DNA of 64,000 bases, from assembly GCA_017893485.1 (NCBI GenBank), contig CM030360.1:8464095-8528094 (forward strand), read 5' to 3'. The DNA comes from Hemerocallis citrina. Its lineage: Eukaryota; Streptophyta; Magnoliopsida; Asparagales; Asphodelaceae. The position numbers were made by a program, and so were the translations under genes. Of this stretch, positions 1 through 10,924 are shown one piece after another (the stretch's first letter is position 1; each line of letters starts with the position of its first letter). The notes under the pieces were generated by a model. That model made no database searches, was not told where the DNA came from, and saw only the letters and a list, made by a program, of their open reading frames with translations.

Positions 1-57
1 CTTGGGAGGAGCTGAGTCTTGAAGCTCAGCAGGCCTTTCTGTTCGTTTGTTGGCTCC

Positions 58-939
58 TCATGGGGGAAGCTCGGCCTCTTCTTTTTGGACGAACTTGGTC
101 AGGTGCCCCCGCTGTATGAGTTCTTCGATCTCCTCCTTGAGAGCCCGACAATCATCCGTGTCGTAGTCGTGGTCCCTGTGAAAGCGGCACCACTTATCCT
201 TGTTCCTCTTCTTGCCACGGGTATTCATTCTAGGGAGAGCACGGAGTAGCCCTTCTTTGTCCACCTCCATAAGAACTTCTGATATATTAGCAATGATGGG
301 GGTGAACTTCTCAAAACGAGGAGTCGGGCGGCGCTGGCCATTGCCGTCCTTCTGGGATATTTGGGTCCCCTCTTCACTTATGTTCTTCCGTTTGTTCCCG
401 GAAGATGTCTCCTCAAGAGCAAGGGTGTTGAGGGCCTCTTCCGCCCGTATGTACTTCTCCACCCTAAGTAGGAGCTCTGAGAAGTCCCAAGGAGGCTTCT
501 TGGCAAGGGATGCCCTGAGGTTGGCATTAGTGATGTTGCGCTCGAATACGGCAGAGGCTACTGACTGGTTGAGGGAGGGAATGGACCGGGTTTTGGCGGT
601 GAAGCGTCGAACGTAATCCCTCAGGCGTTCACCCTTTTCTTGGTTGAGGGTCACCAGAGATACACTTGTTTTCTCGGCCTGGTGGCTATTCACGAAATGA
701 GTAAGGAAGAGCTCTTCGAACTGATCGAATGAGAAGATGGAGGCCGGGGCAAGTCGAGAGTACCATTCTCGCGCAGACCCCTTCAGCGTGGCAGGGAAGA
801 TCCTGCAGAGGAGGGCATCTGAAGCATGGTGGATCATCATTAGAGTTTTGAAACTCTCTATGTGATCCACGGGGTCTGACTCCCTGGTATATGACTCAAA
901 GTGAGGCAGCTTGAAGTTCTCCAGAATGGGGGTCTCCAT
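58..939 (-). pseudogene. Tat-type Ty3/gypsy gag (element A), partial
   Basis: Capsid/nucleocapsid region of a Ty3/gypsy polyprotein, which packages the element's RNA in virus-like particles. The frame has the conserved gag core (DPVDHIESFKTLMMI, FPATLKGSAREWYSRL, VRRFTAKTRSIPSL) and near its C-terminus a zinc-knuckle-like motif, CRFHRDHDYDTDDC. Two other copies in this window read C-x2-H-x4-H-x4-C there; here the second His is Tyr, so metal binding is doubtful. The frame stays open upstream of the Met at 939 to at least about 1150, so 939 is not the natural start. It stops at 58-60, before any protease, and the rest of the element lies beyond the window edge. The matching LTR is to its right. 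Closest match in the window is the gag at 54.3-55.3 kb. Family assignment is firm; whether it is still functional is doubtful. Confidence 0.85.
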
Positions 940-1827
940 GATGGTGCGGGAGAATGGAGGTCTGTTCGGGCGGAGGTTTATCGCCCTTTGCTCTTCTTCC
1001 CTGTCAATTTGGCCGAGGCACCTCTCTATCTCGTGGAGACGGCGGTAGACCGAGTCTTCTCTTTGATCATACCTTGCCGAGCCCCGGGACTCATCTTCGT
1101 ACGATGATGGACCGGGGCTGTGGAGATGGTAGCTTAGAGAAGGACGAGGACTGAGAGTGTGAAGGTGGTGGCTCCTAGCTGGCTCATGAGTAGGTGGCCT
1201 TTGGTCGTTCTCTGGGGCGATATTGAGGTCCCGTAAGACTGTCGCTTGGAAGTCTTGAAGATCTGCCCGGTGCCTCTCCAGCTTGGCGGTCCCTATGTGT
1301 GGCTCGGCTTACTGGAGAATGAGTTCTCCGCCGATGACGCTGAGGGGATTCTCTTTGCCTCCTCGAGGGAGGGGATCTTCTAGTCCTCGGTCATCGAGGG
1401 GTTCGGATTCTTGAAGCCCCTGAGTTCTCGGGTTGATGGACTCGACCAAGGGCTCGCCATCCATTCAGGTGAGTTCTAAGGTCGACCCCCTGTTGGCGGT
1501 CAGCAATCACTTGACGAAGATCCCGCTCGGGAGGGCTTTGAGAAGCCATAGATTCAACTGAAGGATTGGGACCCCGCGACTTGGTTATGAGGAGGATGTT
1601 GCTTCGGACGACTCTGACAGGAGCCCCCCTGTGTAGCCCCCCGAGACCCTTAAGGGGCCTGTTGAGTAGGAGCACCTTGAACTGGAGGAGGGAGAGGAGG
1701 AAGAGAAGTGGTTCTTCGGTTGGAGGCCACTGCCTTCCCCTTCTGTTTTGGATGCATGGGTTGAAACGAGTATCGTTGATGAAGTTAGGTCAGGTTGCTT
1801 TTTCGGTTCCCACAGACGGCACAAATT
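940..1827 (-). other. Leader and gag N-terminal region of element A, with PBS-like site
   Basis: The sequence between gag and the LTR of element A. On the minus strand the gag frame continues open through about 940-1150 (arginine-, serine- and proline-rich). A primer-binding-like motif (minus strand GTGCCGTCTGTGGGAACC) sits at about 1804-1827 next to the LTR edge. It corresponds to the same motif in the 16.1-25.6 kb element, but the first bases are mutated. The short ORF at 1391-1675 is probably degraded gag N-terminus and is not called separately. Confidence 0.5.
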
Positions 1828-2354
1828 TGTTGCTGCTAATTTTGGTGTGGGAGCAAACAGATGAATTTATGGATTCTTGGAGAAAACGATAAAGCAAACC
1901 TGTTGACCTTCACCAATATGTTGACTTGGTCTCTTGCCGCTACTGCGAACCTGTAAACAGTGCGAGACACCGGGATGGATCCCGGCGACGCACCCTCCGA
2001 CGCTCTTGTCAGTAATCTGAATGATTAAGCAAGAACTTAAACTGGAAAAGTATTGATTACCTCTTAATAGTGGTGGATAGGGGATATTTATAGTCGCCTT
2101 AGGGATCAGATTAGGAATGTAATCCCTGTGATCAGATAAGAAATGTAATCCCTGTGATCAGTTTAGGAATGTAATCCCTAATTCCCAGTGAACGGATAGA
2201 TATGAATCAGGGCCATTGATTTGGATTAATCAGAAACCCTAATTCTATCCTGCTGGATCGGGTTCATTTCGGGTTGGGACCCGTACCCAGTTGAGGTGGG
2301 TCCATTCGTGGGTTATTGGGTCTTGAAGAAAGACCCAGTTCCCATTTTAGACCA
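1828..2354 (-). mobile_element. 5' LTR of element A (Tat type)
   Basis: It adjoins the PBS-like motif, with TG at 1828 and CA at about 2353-2354 on the plus strand. It contains a block (cacc, accctccgacgctc, gtcagt) that matches the R/U5 region of the LTRs at 16.1 and 24.8 kb. A minus-strand TATA-like box lies near 2085-2095 (ggatatttatag). Three copies of a roughly 32-bp motif (aggaatgtaatccctgtgatcag and variants) occur at 2107-2180. The outer edge at 2354 is inferred from the TG/CA rule only. Confidence 0.5.
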
Positions 2355-2357
2355 GTT

Positions 2358-3804
2358 TGTAGGTGAAATTACCGTTTTATCCCTGAGATTTAAGATTCGT
2401 GTCCAATTTGAACGACCCCAATTTAATCCCATTTTTAGCCATATCAGCGATATTCTACGACTTAAGGGTTTAATATTTTATTTGAATTCTGGAATTTTAT
2501 GAGCACATTAAATGAAATTGGAATTTTTTTGATTTAAGAAGTTTCCTTTATACAAAAGTTTTGATGAGGAATTATGAGTTTTATTGAAAGATTTGGCATT
2601 GATGGTTGAGTTGTGAATCTCTAGGTGTTGAGTGGGAGTCCTGTGAACTGGCAGATGGAATTTTGTGGATTTAGACTAATGGGGTCTTAGGATTGTTGTT
2701 TTGGAATTAAGTCCGGCAGGATACACTAACTCTAGAGAAGGGGGATTTGTATTTTTTTATATAATAACCAACTGAAGGACAGGCACTAGTGGAGATGTGA
2801 TGGAACTTGGGAAACTTAAGTATATGCTCTTGGGTTTAGGTCCAACAGATGCGTTCCAGGACTTGTGTGTTGTTCTGTCTCGATAGGACATTTGTATATT
2901 CGCGTGTCGAGGGTCTGCAAGCCTATTCACGGAGCATGCAGGGTGCATTCGCGTGTTGAGGGTCAGTAGGCCTATTCACGGGATGTACCTGGTGTATCTG
3001 CGCGTCGAGGGCCTCACAAGCCTATTCGTGGGATACACGGCAGGGAGGTGATTCTCCGGATTTTGAGCTATTCTTACATGATGCTTGCGTGTCGAGGGTT
3101 GTGATGCCTATTCGCGGAGTATTCTGGATCTTGTTTCCATCACCGTGGTAGGATTAGTTGTATAATGGGAAATCTAACCCTATAAAGTGGAGAACGTTAA
3201 GGGCTTGCACCGGACCTATGTAGTATGGAATGCATATAATCCGACAAGTGTGCATTAGAGAGTCAGCATATAGTATTGTGTTTTCTTGACTTGGTTTTAT
3301 GCATGTTGTTTTCTATTTTTCCTACACATAACACTTAGTCTAGTTTCACTCGATGTTTTCATATTTTATTTATTATTATTTCATATTCCATTGTTATTAT
3401 TGTTGATATATGTTGTTTATGACTTTATCCTTTATGTTTTATTTATGTTGGATTTATTTTTATGTCACTCACACCGTTATGACTGACCCCTGTAGTTTTG
3501 GGGGTTTTGGGGGTTAGGGTTATCTCCAGCCTCATGTTTTACAGGTAGGTACATATAGCATTGGCATTTGGATGCATGTGGTAGAATGATAGTGTGGCTT
3601 ATGTAAATTGTAAAAGAAGTGTTGTAAAGAAAAGATTGTAATTCAAGGTGTTTGTTTTCTGCTATGTTTTTGTAAAGAATTGATGTAATAAAAGTTGAAA
3701 AAATTATTTGTGTTTTGACTATGTTTACTATTACCATTGAGGTAGATGTTGGGAATTGTGCCACGTATTTCTAAGATATTATATTGAAAATTTGGGGCGC
3801 TACA
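2358..3804 (+). mobile_element. Chromovirus-like LTR fragment with internal short repeats
   Basis: Non-coding, AT-rich, ending in ggggcgctaca at 3804. The last 200 bp (poly(A)-signal-like aataaaag, tttgtgtt) resemble the end of the minus-strand LTR at 13.5 kb. Internally, copies of a roughly 49-bp unit beginning gcgtgtcgaggg occur at about 2902, 2951, 2999 and 3087, each with a 'cctattc(a/g)cgg' block. No primer-binding site or coding region is attached, so it is a solo or truncated LTR. The start is uncertain. Confidence 0.4.
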
Positions 3805-4112
3805 TGGCTGGCCGCCTCGAACACCTGCAAAATGCCTAGAAACACCGAGAGAGATCCTGGCGACAGACCCTACGACGATCTAGTCAGTCACTTGAAGAAA
3901 TGAAAGCTATGATTTGAGAGGAAAAAATGGCATTACCTTTGTAAGGGGGATGACTGCCTGATATTTATAGGCAGGGAGAGGGAACCTGTGGGCATGTTTG
4001 GTCTGTTGAAACAACAAAAGGCCCATAGGATCTAATGCCCAATTTAGGAGGATTCACGCATCTTAAGGATATCAAACGACTCGAATTGGGCTGTACTTTT
4101 ACCCATATTATA
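3805..4112 (-). mobile_element. Truncated Tat 3' LTR (element C) with polypurine tract
   Basis: It contains the same R/U5 landmarks as the other Tat LTRs (cctacgacgatctagtcagt at 3869-3889, minus-strand TATA-like atatttatag at about 3961). It ends at about 4112 directly against gccccccactcctaaagg, which on the minus strand is a polypurine tract (GGAGTGGGGGGC), just as in the 16.1-kb element. The left part is missing, cut by the preceding LTR. Confidence 0.5.
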
Positions 4113-4279
4113 GGCCCCCCACTCCTAAAGGGCTAGGTGCGTCTGCCTTCAAGGAGTAGCTTAATCTCGTGAAAGAAGAGTTCAGCTAAAATGTGTTCCC
4201 GAGAGTAGGGCGGCGGATCTCCGTAGAACATGCGTGAATCGTCCTAGGAGTCCGTAGCGTCGAGCTCCTGTGAGGAAGT

Positions 4280-5150
4280 TATAAGCTGAATGCTGAGCGT
4301 CGAGCTAAGCCATGCGCGAGATCGGTGGTCGGCTCAAGGTTAATGCCGAGCGATGAGCTCCGAGCATTGTGCAAGAGCCAGGAGCTGGCTCGAGGTTAAT
4401 GTCGAACGCTGAGCACCGAGCATAGCGTGAGAGCCAGGAGCAGGCACGAGGTCAATGTCGAGCACCGAGCTTAACGAAAAAGGTAGGGGCTGGCTCAAGG
4501 TTGATACCGAGCACGAGAGACAGAGGCTGAATCGAGGTTGATGCCAGGTGTTAAGCCTTGTGAGCCCATTTGAAAGGTAGGAGCTCGCTCGATATTAACC
4601 TCGAGAGTGTCAAGCTTAGTGCAAGAGACAAGAACTGACTCGAAGTAAATGTCGAGCGTCGAGCTTAGCGTGAGAGACAGGCAATGGCCCGAGGTTGATG
4701 CTGAGCGCCGAGCTTAGCACGAGAGACAAAGGCTGGCTCGAGGTTGATGCCGAGTGTCAACCCCTGTGAGCTTGTATGAAAGCTAGGGCATTGCTCGAGG
4801 TTGATGCCGAGCGCCGAACTTAGCACGAGAGACAGAGGCTAGCTCAAAGTTAATGCCGAGCGTCGTACCCTGTGAGCTTGTATAAAAGCTAGGAGCTTGC
4901 TCGAGGTTAATGCCAAGCGCTGAGCTTAGCACGAGAGACAGCAGCTGGCTCGAAGTTAATGCCGAGCGTCGAACCCTGTGAGCTTGTATGAAAGCAAGGA
5001 GCTTGCTCGAGGTTGATGCCGAGCATCGAGCTTAGCGTGAGAGACAGGGGCTGGCTCAAAGTTAATGTCGAGCGTCGAACCCTGTGATCTTGTATGAAAG
5101 CAAGGAGCTTGCTTGAGGTTAATATTGAGCGCTGAGCAAGTAATGCTTGG
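4280..5150. repeat. Tandem array, unit about 106 bp, in element C 3' region
   Basis: The phrase (g/a)cttagc(a/g)(c/t)gagagaca recurs at about 4712, 4817, 4923 and 5030, a period of 105-107 bp. Degenerate partial units extend back to about 4280. Each unit contains gctcgaggttgatgccgagcg and cctgtgagcttgtatgaaag. The position, just inside the 3' LTR and polypurine tract of a Tat element, parallels the array at 17.1-17.9 kb. Confidence 0.7.
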
Positions 5151-5158
5151 GAAAATTT

Positions 5159-5305
5159 CTAGGAAATTTGGCAACAGTTGGCACATGTTCAACGCATGGG
5201 CCGATGACATCACGGTCTAGGAAATTTGGCCACAGTTGGCACATGTTCAATGCATGGGCCGATGATGTCACGGTCTAGGAAATTTGGCCACAGTTGGCAT
5301 GTGGC
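5159..5305. repeat. 58-bp tandem repeat, about 2.7 copies
   Basis: The unit ctaggaaatttggccacagt... starts at 5159, 5217 and 5275 (period 58 bp). Copies differ by few bases. It directly follows the 106-bp array, so element C carries two different tandem families side by side. Confidence 0.8.
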
Positions 5306-5312
5306 CAAATTT

Positions 5313-7135
5313 TGTAGTTAAAAACACTTAGAATCATCCTCAATTACTTTATCAAAATTCATTTGCAAAACAATAAGTTCAAAACCAGAAAACTGCAGTT
5401 CATACTTTTTGTAAAAATCATAGAAAATTAAAGACTTCATGAAAATTTTTGTTCTTTGGATCAAAATAAAGGTATACGAGTATACTACAATTTATTAGTT
5501 ATAAGTTTCTCCAAAATATTGTATCTTTAACCCTGAATTCTTCGAAACATACAGTAGGATCGAAATATCGAAATACTGCCACTTGTCTAGTCTTGTAAAA
5601 TTCATTATAAATTCAATTCTTTGTGAAAATTTGATTTCTTAGTCTTTACAGAAAGTTTAACGAGTCTACTACAAGTTTTTAGTTCTGACTTTTCTCAAAT
5701 TACTTCATTTACGATGCTGAAATGATAAAAAACCGAAATGTGTACAGATTTCCAGCAACTAGTCGACTTTCAACCAGTCCTAAGTTTAGATTTTATTAAA
5801 ATAGTAAACGACCTCCAAATCTTATAAATTTCTAATGAGATGCTCCTGACATATACAAGATGCTCCCAAAAAAGTTTAGTTCTAGATTCCAACTATTTTA
5901 TTAAACATGATTTTCAAAACTCAAAATAGTAACTTTCTTTACATGATTTAGCAACTTTGTGTACAAATTTATATCCAATTCATTTAATCTAATCATAATA
6001 TATTACCATGCACCCAAACAACAACATTTCAATTTATCTACATGACAATCTTTCAATTAGCATGCATTTTCATTCTCAATATCATCATCATAAATTAACT
6101 ACTACTCATATATATAATCAATTTTACATATAAATTTTCCTACACATGCACGATACTATATTTTAGAAAGTTCAAGAAGTCACCCACCTTAGTTGAAGAA
6201 AGAAAAATGGAAGAAGACTCCTTGGATGTTGCTCCTAGCTGCAACAAGATGTTAGCCTTCTCCTCCTAGTAAAGCCAAGCCTTCTCTTTCTCTTTGCCAA
6301 AAACCGAAAATGCTCTACTCTCTTTCTTTTCCTCTCTTTTTCTTTTCTTTTGATTCGTTTGTTTCTAGTGTGCATTTGTTCATGAACTAGGAGGGGCTAT
6401 TTATAGGGTCAAATTGGTAAATGAAGAGACACGCATTACCCAAAATTAAATACTCATTATAAAAATTAATCACCCACTCACCATTACTACACAAACCCCC
6501 ATCTCTTCATCTCTTTTACCCTTGATGTGCACACACGTGCACACACTTCTCATTCATTTAATTATTTGTTTATATTCCAATGGTATATATTTGTTACATG
6601 ACAAGTGTTGTGACAATTTCAAAAGTGTATTTAATATAAAACTTTATCATGAGCCTTTATTTTGAAATTAGTTTCTTTTGGGCTTTTAAAATAGATTAGG
6701 GCCTATGGATCAAAATAAATAACTTAGATAAAATGAGAATAGATAAGCATAATTCTTAGAAAAATTTTTATGGATTAAATTGCTTGAAATTTGCACGTGC
6801 AATGCACGTATAAAATATAAAAAATTAATTTGAGAGAAAAAACAGTCAAAATACAAAATACGTAGAATAATACTATTACGGATATTTCACATAACGGAAA
6901 ATATACTTATTTGACACGTGTATTTAAAACACGTGCAATGTACGTAAAATACAAAGATTAAAAATAAATATTTGATTTGGCTAAAAATAGAATTTTTGAG
7001 AAAACGAAAAACATATAAATAATCAGAATATGGCATTTATATAAAAATATGTTACAAATATACTCGTAACGATACAAAATACATGTGCGTAACACGAGGG
7101 CAAAATTGTCTTACTCAATTTTGCGGAGTGTTACA
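5313..7135 (-). mobile_element. LTR-like sequence (minus), TGTAACACTCC terminus
   Basis: On the minus strand it begins TGTAACACTCCGCAAAATTG at 7135, a typical plant Ty3/gypsy LTR start. A TATA box (ctataaatagc, near 6396-6404) is followed by a transcribed leader rich in CT, with 'aaggtgggtgac' near 6180. That arrangement resembles the LTR at 62.5-64.0 kb. No coding sequence is attached. It truncates the hAT fragment at 7136. The left edge is approximate. Confidence 0.5.
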
Positions 7136-8309
7136 ACTAATTCTTTGTGTACATTTAAAATGTGTCGTTTAATTGTACATGTTTCCTCACCATTTTTCCA
7201 TTTGTAACTCTTGCCACAATGTTTACAAATCTTAAGTCCTTCACCCGGATTATTCTCATCAGGGATATGGTCATAAAATTTGTGTCAATCACTTATTTCC
7301 CCCTAATTTTTCTACTATTAGTGGGTTCGGTTTGTTGTGTTTGTGTGTCAACATTATACATTTCTTCTTCTATGACTTATGGAAGGACATTGTGAAATCC
7401 TACCATAGAATTCAGTATAACTTCGGGCTTTATATGTGGACTATTGGAGGCCGACATATAATTCGGACTATTGGAGGCCGACGTGAAGTACCGGTGAAAT
7501 CTTGTCCACTTTGGCTACGGCCTGCTACCTCGTGATCTAGACATGGTAATAGTGTATGTGAAGAAAAAAAAACGATTTCTAGTGTTTTACTGTTGTATGT
7601 ACAATATTAAAAAAAAATTATGAGGTATATGTTTTAAAATAAAATCTAAAAAACAATATGAGGGTTGAGAGAGAAAAGCAAAAAACCAACTAACAAATAT
7701 GATACAAAAATCAAGACAATAGGAGGGTTGTGAAATTTTGATACTGTACTTCACATAATCGAATATAGAAATGAGAGAGAAAATAAAAGTAGAGAAATGT
7801 AGTAGACGTAGTCACGACGTCGCGTAGTTCGGTAGTCATTGAAACTTGAAAAAGAGAGAGAGAGAGAGAGAGAATTTTGTTGGAGGAGTTGAGGTATAGA
7901 GAGAGAGAGAATTTTGTTGGAGGAATTGAAGTAGACGTAGTTGAGAGTTGAATCAACACAATTCGACACGATTGAAAATTTTCCCTTCTTTGTTGTTTGC
8001 TTTTTTGTTGAAAAAACATGATTGAATTGAGATTAAATTGATTAGTAGTATTAGTTAGAGTAAGAGAGTAAGGTGTGAAAATTTTTAAATTGAATTAAGG
8101 GGATATTTTTTGGGTGAAAAAAAAATGCAGCCCAAAACAGAGTCGTTGGATCTTTTTTGGACCGTTGGACCCGCGGGTCGAATGGGTTGGGTGTACGAAT
8201 TTTTCGACCTGGATCAACCCACGGTTTCGAGCCGGACCCGAACCGCCTATTTGCGAGCTGGGTTCGAGTGGGCGAGTTGCGGGTCAACCCAGCTCGATTG
8301 CTATCCCTA
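7136..8309 (-). mobile_element. hAT transposon 5' fragment with intact BED zinc finger
   Basis: Minus-strand 5' end of a hAT element: terminus TAGGGATAGCAATCGAGC at 8309, flanked by GAAATAAG (8310-8317), the same 8-bp target site that flanks the element at 26.6-30.1 kb. Subterminal sequence is rich in gacccg motifs. The BED finger (DNA binding of the transposase) is readable on the minus strand at about 7140-7270: CKHCGKSYKWKNGE, then H-ILNV-H, so the C2-H2 ligands are present. The element is cut at 7136 by an LTR, so the catalytic part is absent. A short (GA)n run occurs at 7853-7874. Confidence 0.75.
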
Positions 8310-8550
8310 GAAATAAGTTAATGTTGTCTCTCACTTTTTCAAAACAAGTATTGATCATACTAAAAAATCAACTATTAAAAATTATTTGCTTTTGTCAATG
8401 TTATTGTTATATAAATAGGAAAGTGCTTTATTTGCTTTTGTGAAATTTTCCTATTTAATTTAGTTATAAGTAGGTAAATATGTAATTGAAGCAAAAAACT
8501 ATAAATATATACTATAAGTGTTTCACTATGTATAATATAGTAATATCATC

Positions 8551-9030
8551 ATGGGTGATCTACAAGAAAATGTCCAAAAAACGAAAAGTTATAAGCAATG
8601 GACCACAAAAGCGAGCAACTTTTTGTTAGAGCTCATGGTTGATGGCGCTTGTCGGGGATGGCGTGACAATAGTGGCATCTTCACCAAACAAACTGTGGAT
8701 CACCCATGAAACCTACACGCATTGCCAACGTCGTTTGAGATAGTTTAAAGACCGGTGGACCTCTTATTCAAAACTTATGCATTTTAACTCTGATTTTAGT
8801 TTTGACTTAACTACCTAAAATTTCAATGCTTCCGATGAAGTATAGGATGAATACTTTAAGGTGAGTTTCCTAAATATATGAAATTTTTATAATAATCTAA
8901 TTTTGAATAAGTAATACAATATAGTTCTAAAAAGTTTATGTTTTTCTAGGCACATCCCAAGAATATCGAGTTACACTATAAGACATGAAAATTATGAGAA
9001 AGACCGTCATCCTTGAGTTATCATCTCAAA
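8551..9030 (+). pseudogene. Myb/SANT-like DNA-binding protein, degenerate
   Basis: ATG at 8551 opens MGDLQENVQK, followed by a recognisable Myb/SANT-like domain (LLELMVDGACRGWRDNSGIF, then RWTSYSKL and ASDEV). The frame is broken by stops and shifts after about residue 60. A probable intron (donor gtgagtt near 8861, acceptor ttttctag near 8949) is followed by AHPKNIELHYKT, matching the usual second exon of this family. Such proteins occur both as plant genes and as the second ORF of DNA transposons. The gene abuts the hAT fragment and is duplicated in inverted orientation at 15.7-16.1 and 25.6 kb. Confidence 0.6.
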
Positions 9031-9261
9031 GAATTTGGCAGTAAAGGCCCTTACCCCTAAGATGCACTCTAGTTATGTAATCTTCATCATGCATAATTGA
9101 AGAATATGATTGAGAGAATATTTAAGCGTTTAATTAGGGTTTTAAAACCTATTTTCAGTTTCCTAGGGATGGCAGTTTTTGCAAATGAGTTTTTAAAAAT
9201 TCTGGAAAACTCGGTTTTAGAAGTGGGTTTTTTGAAAAGTGAAAAAAGATGTTTTTGGAAA

Positions 9262-9433
9262 GGGTAATGTTACACCTACTACCAAATCTACTACCTTTCT
9301 CTTTACTACCTCAGGTGACACACTATTATTGGATATTTGTACCATCTACTCTATAATAACCTCCACTAATAGTGTGTCACCTAAGGTAGTAAAGAAAAAG
9401 ATAGTAGATTTGATAGTAGGTGTAGCATTACCC
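9262..9433. mobile_element. Fold-back MITE, about 172 bp
   Basis: Long terminal inverted repeats covering most of the element: gggtaatgttacacctacta at the left edge pairs with the reverse complement of tagtaggtgtagcattaccc at the right edge. Pairing continues through ctaccttt...gtgacacactatta and its partner. A clear target duplication is not visible (flanks tttttggaaa / ttttgccgga). A transcript would form a near-perfect hairpin. Confidence 0.75.
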
Positions 9434-9988
9434 TTTTGCCGGATTTGTTCCTCCAATTTCGACCTAGGGTTTGTTGATGGTTTGTGAGACAAGATCTCGT
9501 TACAAGTTGAGGTGTGGACAAGCAAAAAGACGTATGAAGCTTGAAATTACTGAGGACAACTTCTCTCATCTTCAAAAAAAAGTTATGGTTGATTTCTCTA
9601 AATTTATTTTTCGCATCTTGTCGACCCTTATTACTAGTATTTTGGGTTTTCAATCACTGTTCAGATCAGGGTATTGATGTTAATTTTCGTTGACAGTTTT
9701 ATGCCTTAATTTTTTTATTTTTCTTTTTGGGGTCAGTGGAGTATATAGGATCTGTTTATTATTCATCAAACAAACAAAAAAGAGAATAACAGTGAAGTTT
9801 CGGAAACATGGGATTGTTTTGGGTTCATAAGTTTGCATGATTATAAGATTATATGAACATAAAAATATTCTTCATATTTAAAAAATTCTATTTGGTTCGT
9901 CACTTGTTTGTGTTTAAATTTTCTCTCTTATGCTTAATACTCTTGTTTATGTTTAAATTTTATGTATTTGAAATTGTTCAAAATATAG
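9434..9988. other. Upstream region of the Myb/SANT-like gene
   Basis: AT-rich. A short stretch (9460-9660) reads partly open on the plus strand, but I recognise no family. It may hold the promoter and 5' UTR of the gene starting at 9989. Nothing else supportable was seen. Confidence 0.3.
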
Positions 9989-10924
9989 ATGACTAGTAAG
10001 AGAAAAAAGAAGGAGGTGGAACTCGATGTTGGGTTATGGAATCCAATTGTTGAGCATGTGTTTGTTACTTTGATGGAGGCCGAGGTCGACCGAAATAGCC
10101 TGAAAAGTTTCACATTTGAAGCTATGGTTTGGCAAAAATTTGTGGATGATATGAAACTACAGGTTGGACGTACGTTTTCGGTGAGGCAATTAAAAGACAA
10201 ACATTCACGGCTAAGGATAAAGTGGCGTGAGTTTGAAAATGTGAAGAATCAAAGCGGCTTGGGATGGGATGAAGAGATTCAAACGGTAACTTGCGAGAGT
10301 GACGTATGGAATACATACGTTAAGGTTAGGCACATGAAAACATACATATGTATCTACACTAGCTTCATATACTTACCATTCTCTTAACCTTACACGTCAC
10401 TTTTAACCTTACTAATTAACCTTGCCTGATTTATTATAGGCACACTCTGGGGCAAAAACTTCCGGTTGAAGGGTTTGGCGAACTATGATGCATTGAAGAA
10501 GATATATCAGTTGTCTACTACACAGGGCTTGCTCAGTAGGGCTTCGACCCAAATGCCCCTTGACTCGGATGAGGAACAGAGGGTCGATGACAAGTTCGCC
10601 AACCCTGATATACATGTAGTTGATTTAGGAGATGAGGGTGATGATGCACCGGTTAGCAAGGGGAATTGTAGACGGAGCTCTGGTCAATCAAGTGGTCGAC
10701 CAACAAAAAGCCCGAGGTCTTCAAGGATGGATATATGTATGGATGCGATTACCTCTACGTCAATAGCAAAAGGGGAGGTGCTGAAATACCAAGTTGCAGG
10801 ACATCAAAGACAACAAGTTGTAGAGGATCCTTACTCCATGGCCAACTGTATGAAAATAATCAGAACCATGACAGGGATTCAGTCCGCACAGTTTTTTAAG
10901 GCAATTGATATGTTTGCCAAATAA
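9989..10924 (+). CDS. Myb/SANT-like domain protein, two exons, one apparent frameshift
   Basis: Exon 1 starts at ATG 9989 (MTSKRKKKEVELDVGLWN) and carries a Myb/SANT-like domain: W-x-PIVEHVF, then FSVRQLKDKHSRLRIKWREF, then GLGWDEE and DVWNTYVK. That is the usual order for this plant family. The intron runs from gttagg at about 10325 to ttattatag at 10439. Exon 2 continues with KGLANYDALKKIYQ, an acidic linker (DSDEEQRVDD), a Ser/Arg-rich basic segment and a C-terminal helix, ending at TAA 10922-10924. Joined simply, the exons are out of frame by one base near an A5 run (10455-10459), and a stop follows. So this is either a recent pseudogene, an alternative splice site, or a sequencing indel. 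An LTR begins 22 bp after the stop. Function presumably DNA binding; host gene or transposon-derived is unresolved. Confidence 0.65.

Noticed and set aside
1391..1892. Short frames on both strands next to the LTR of element A
   Set aside because: Overlapping in opposite directions and without similarity; at most decayed gag N-terminus.
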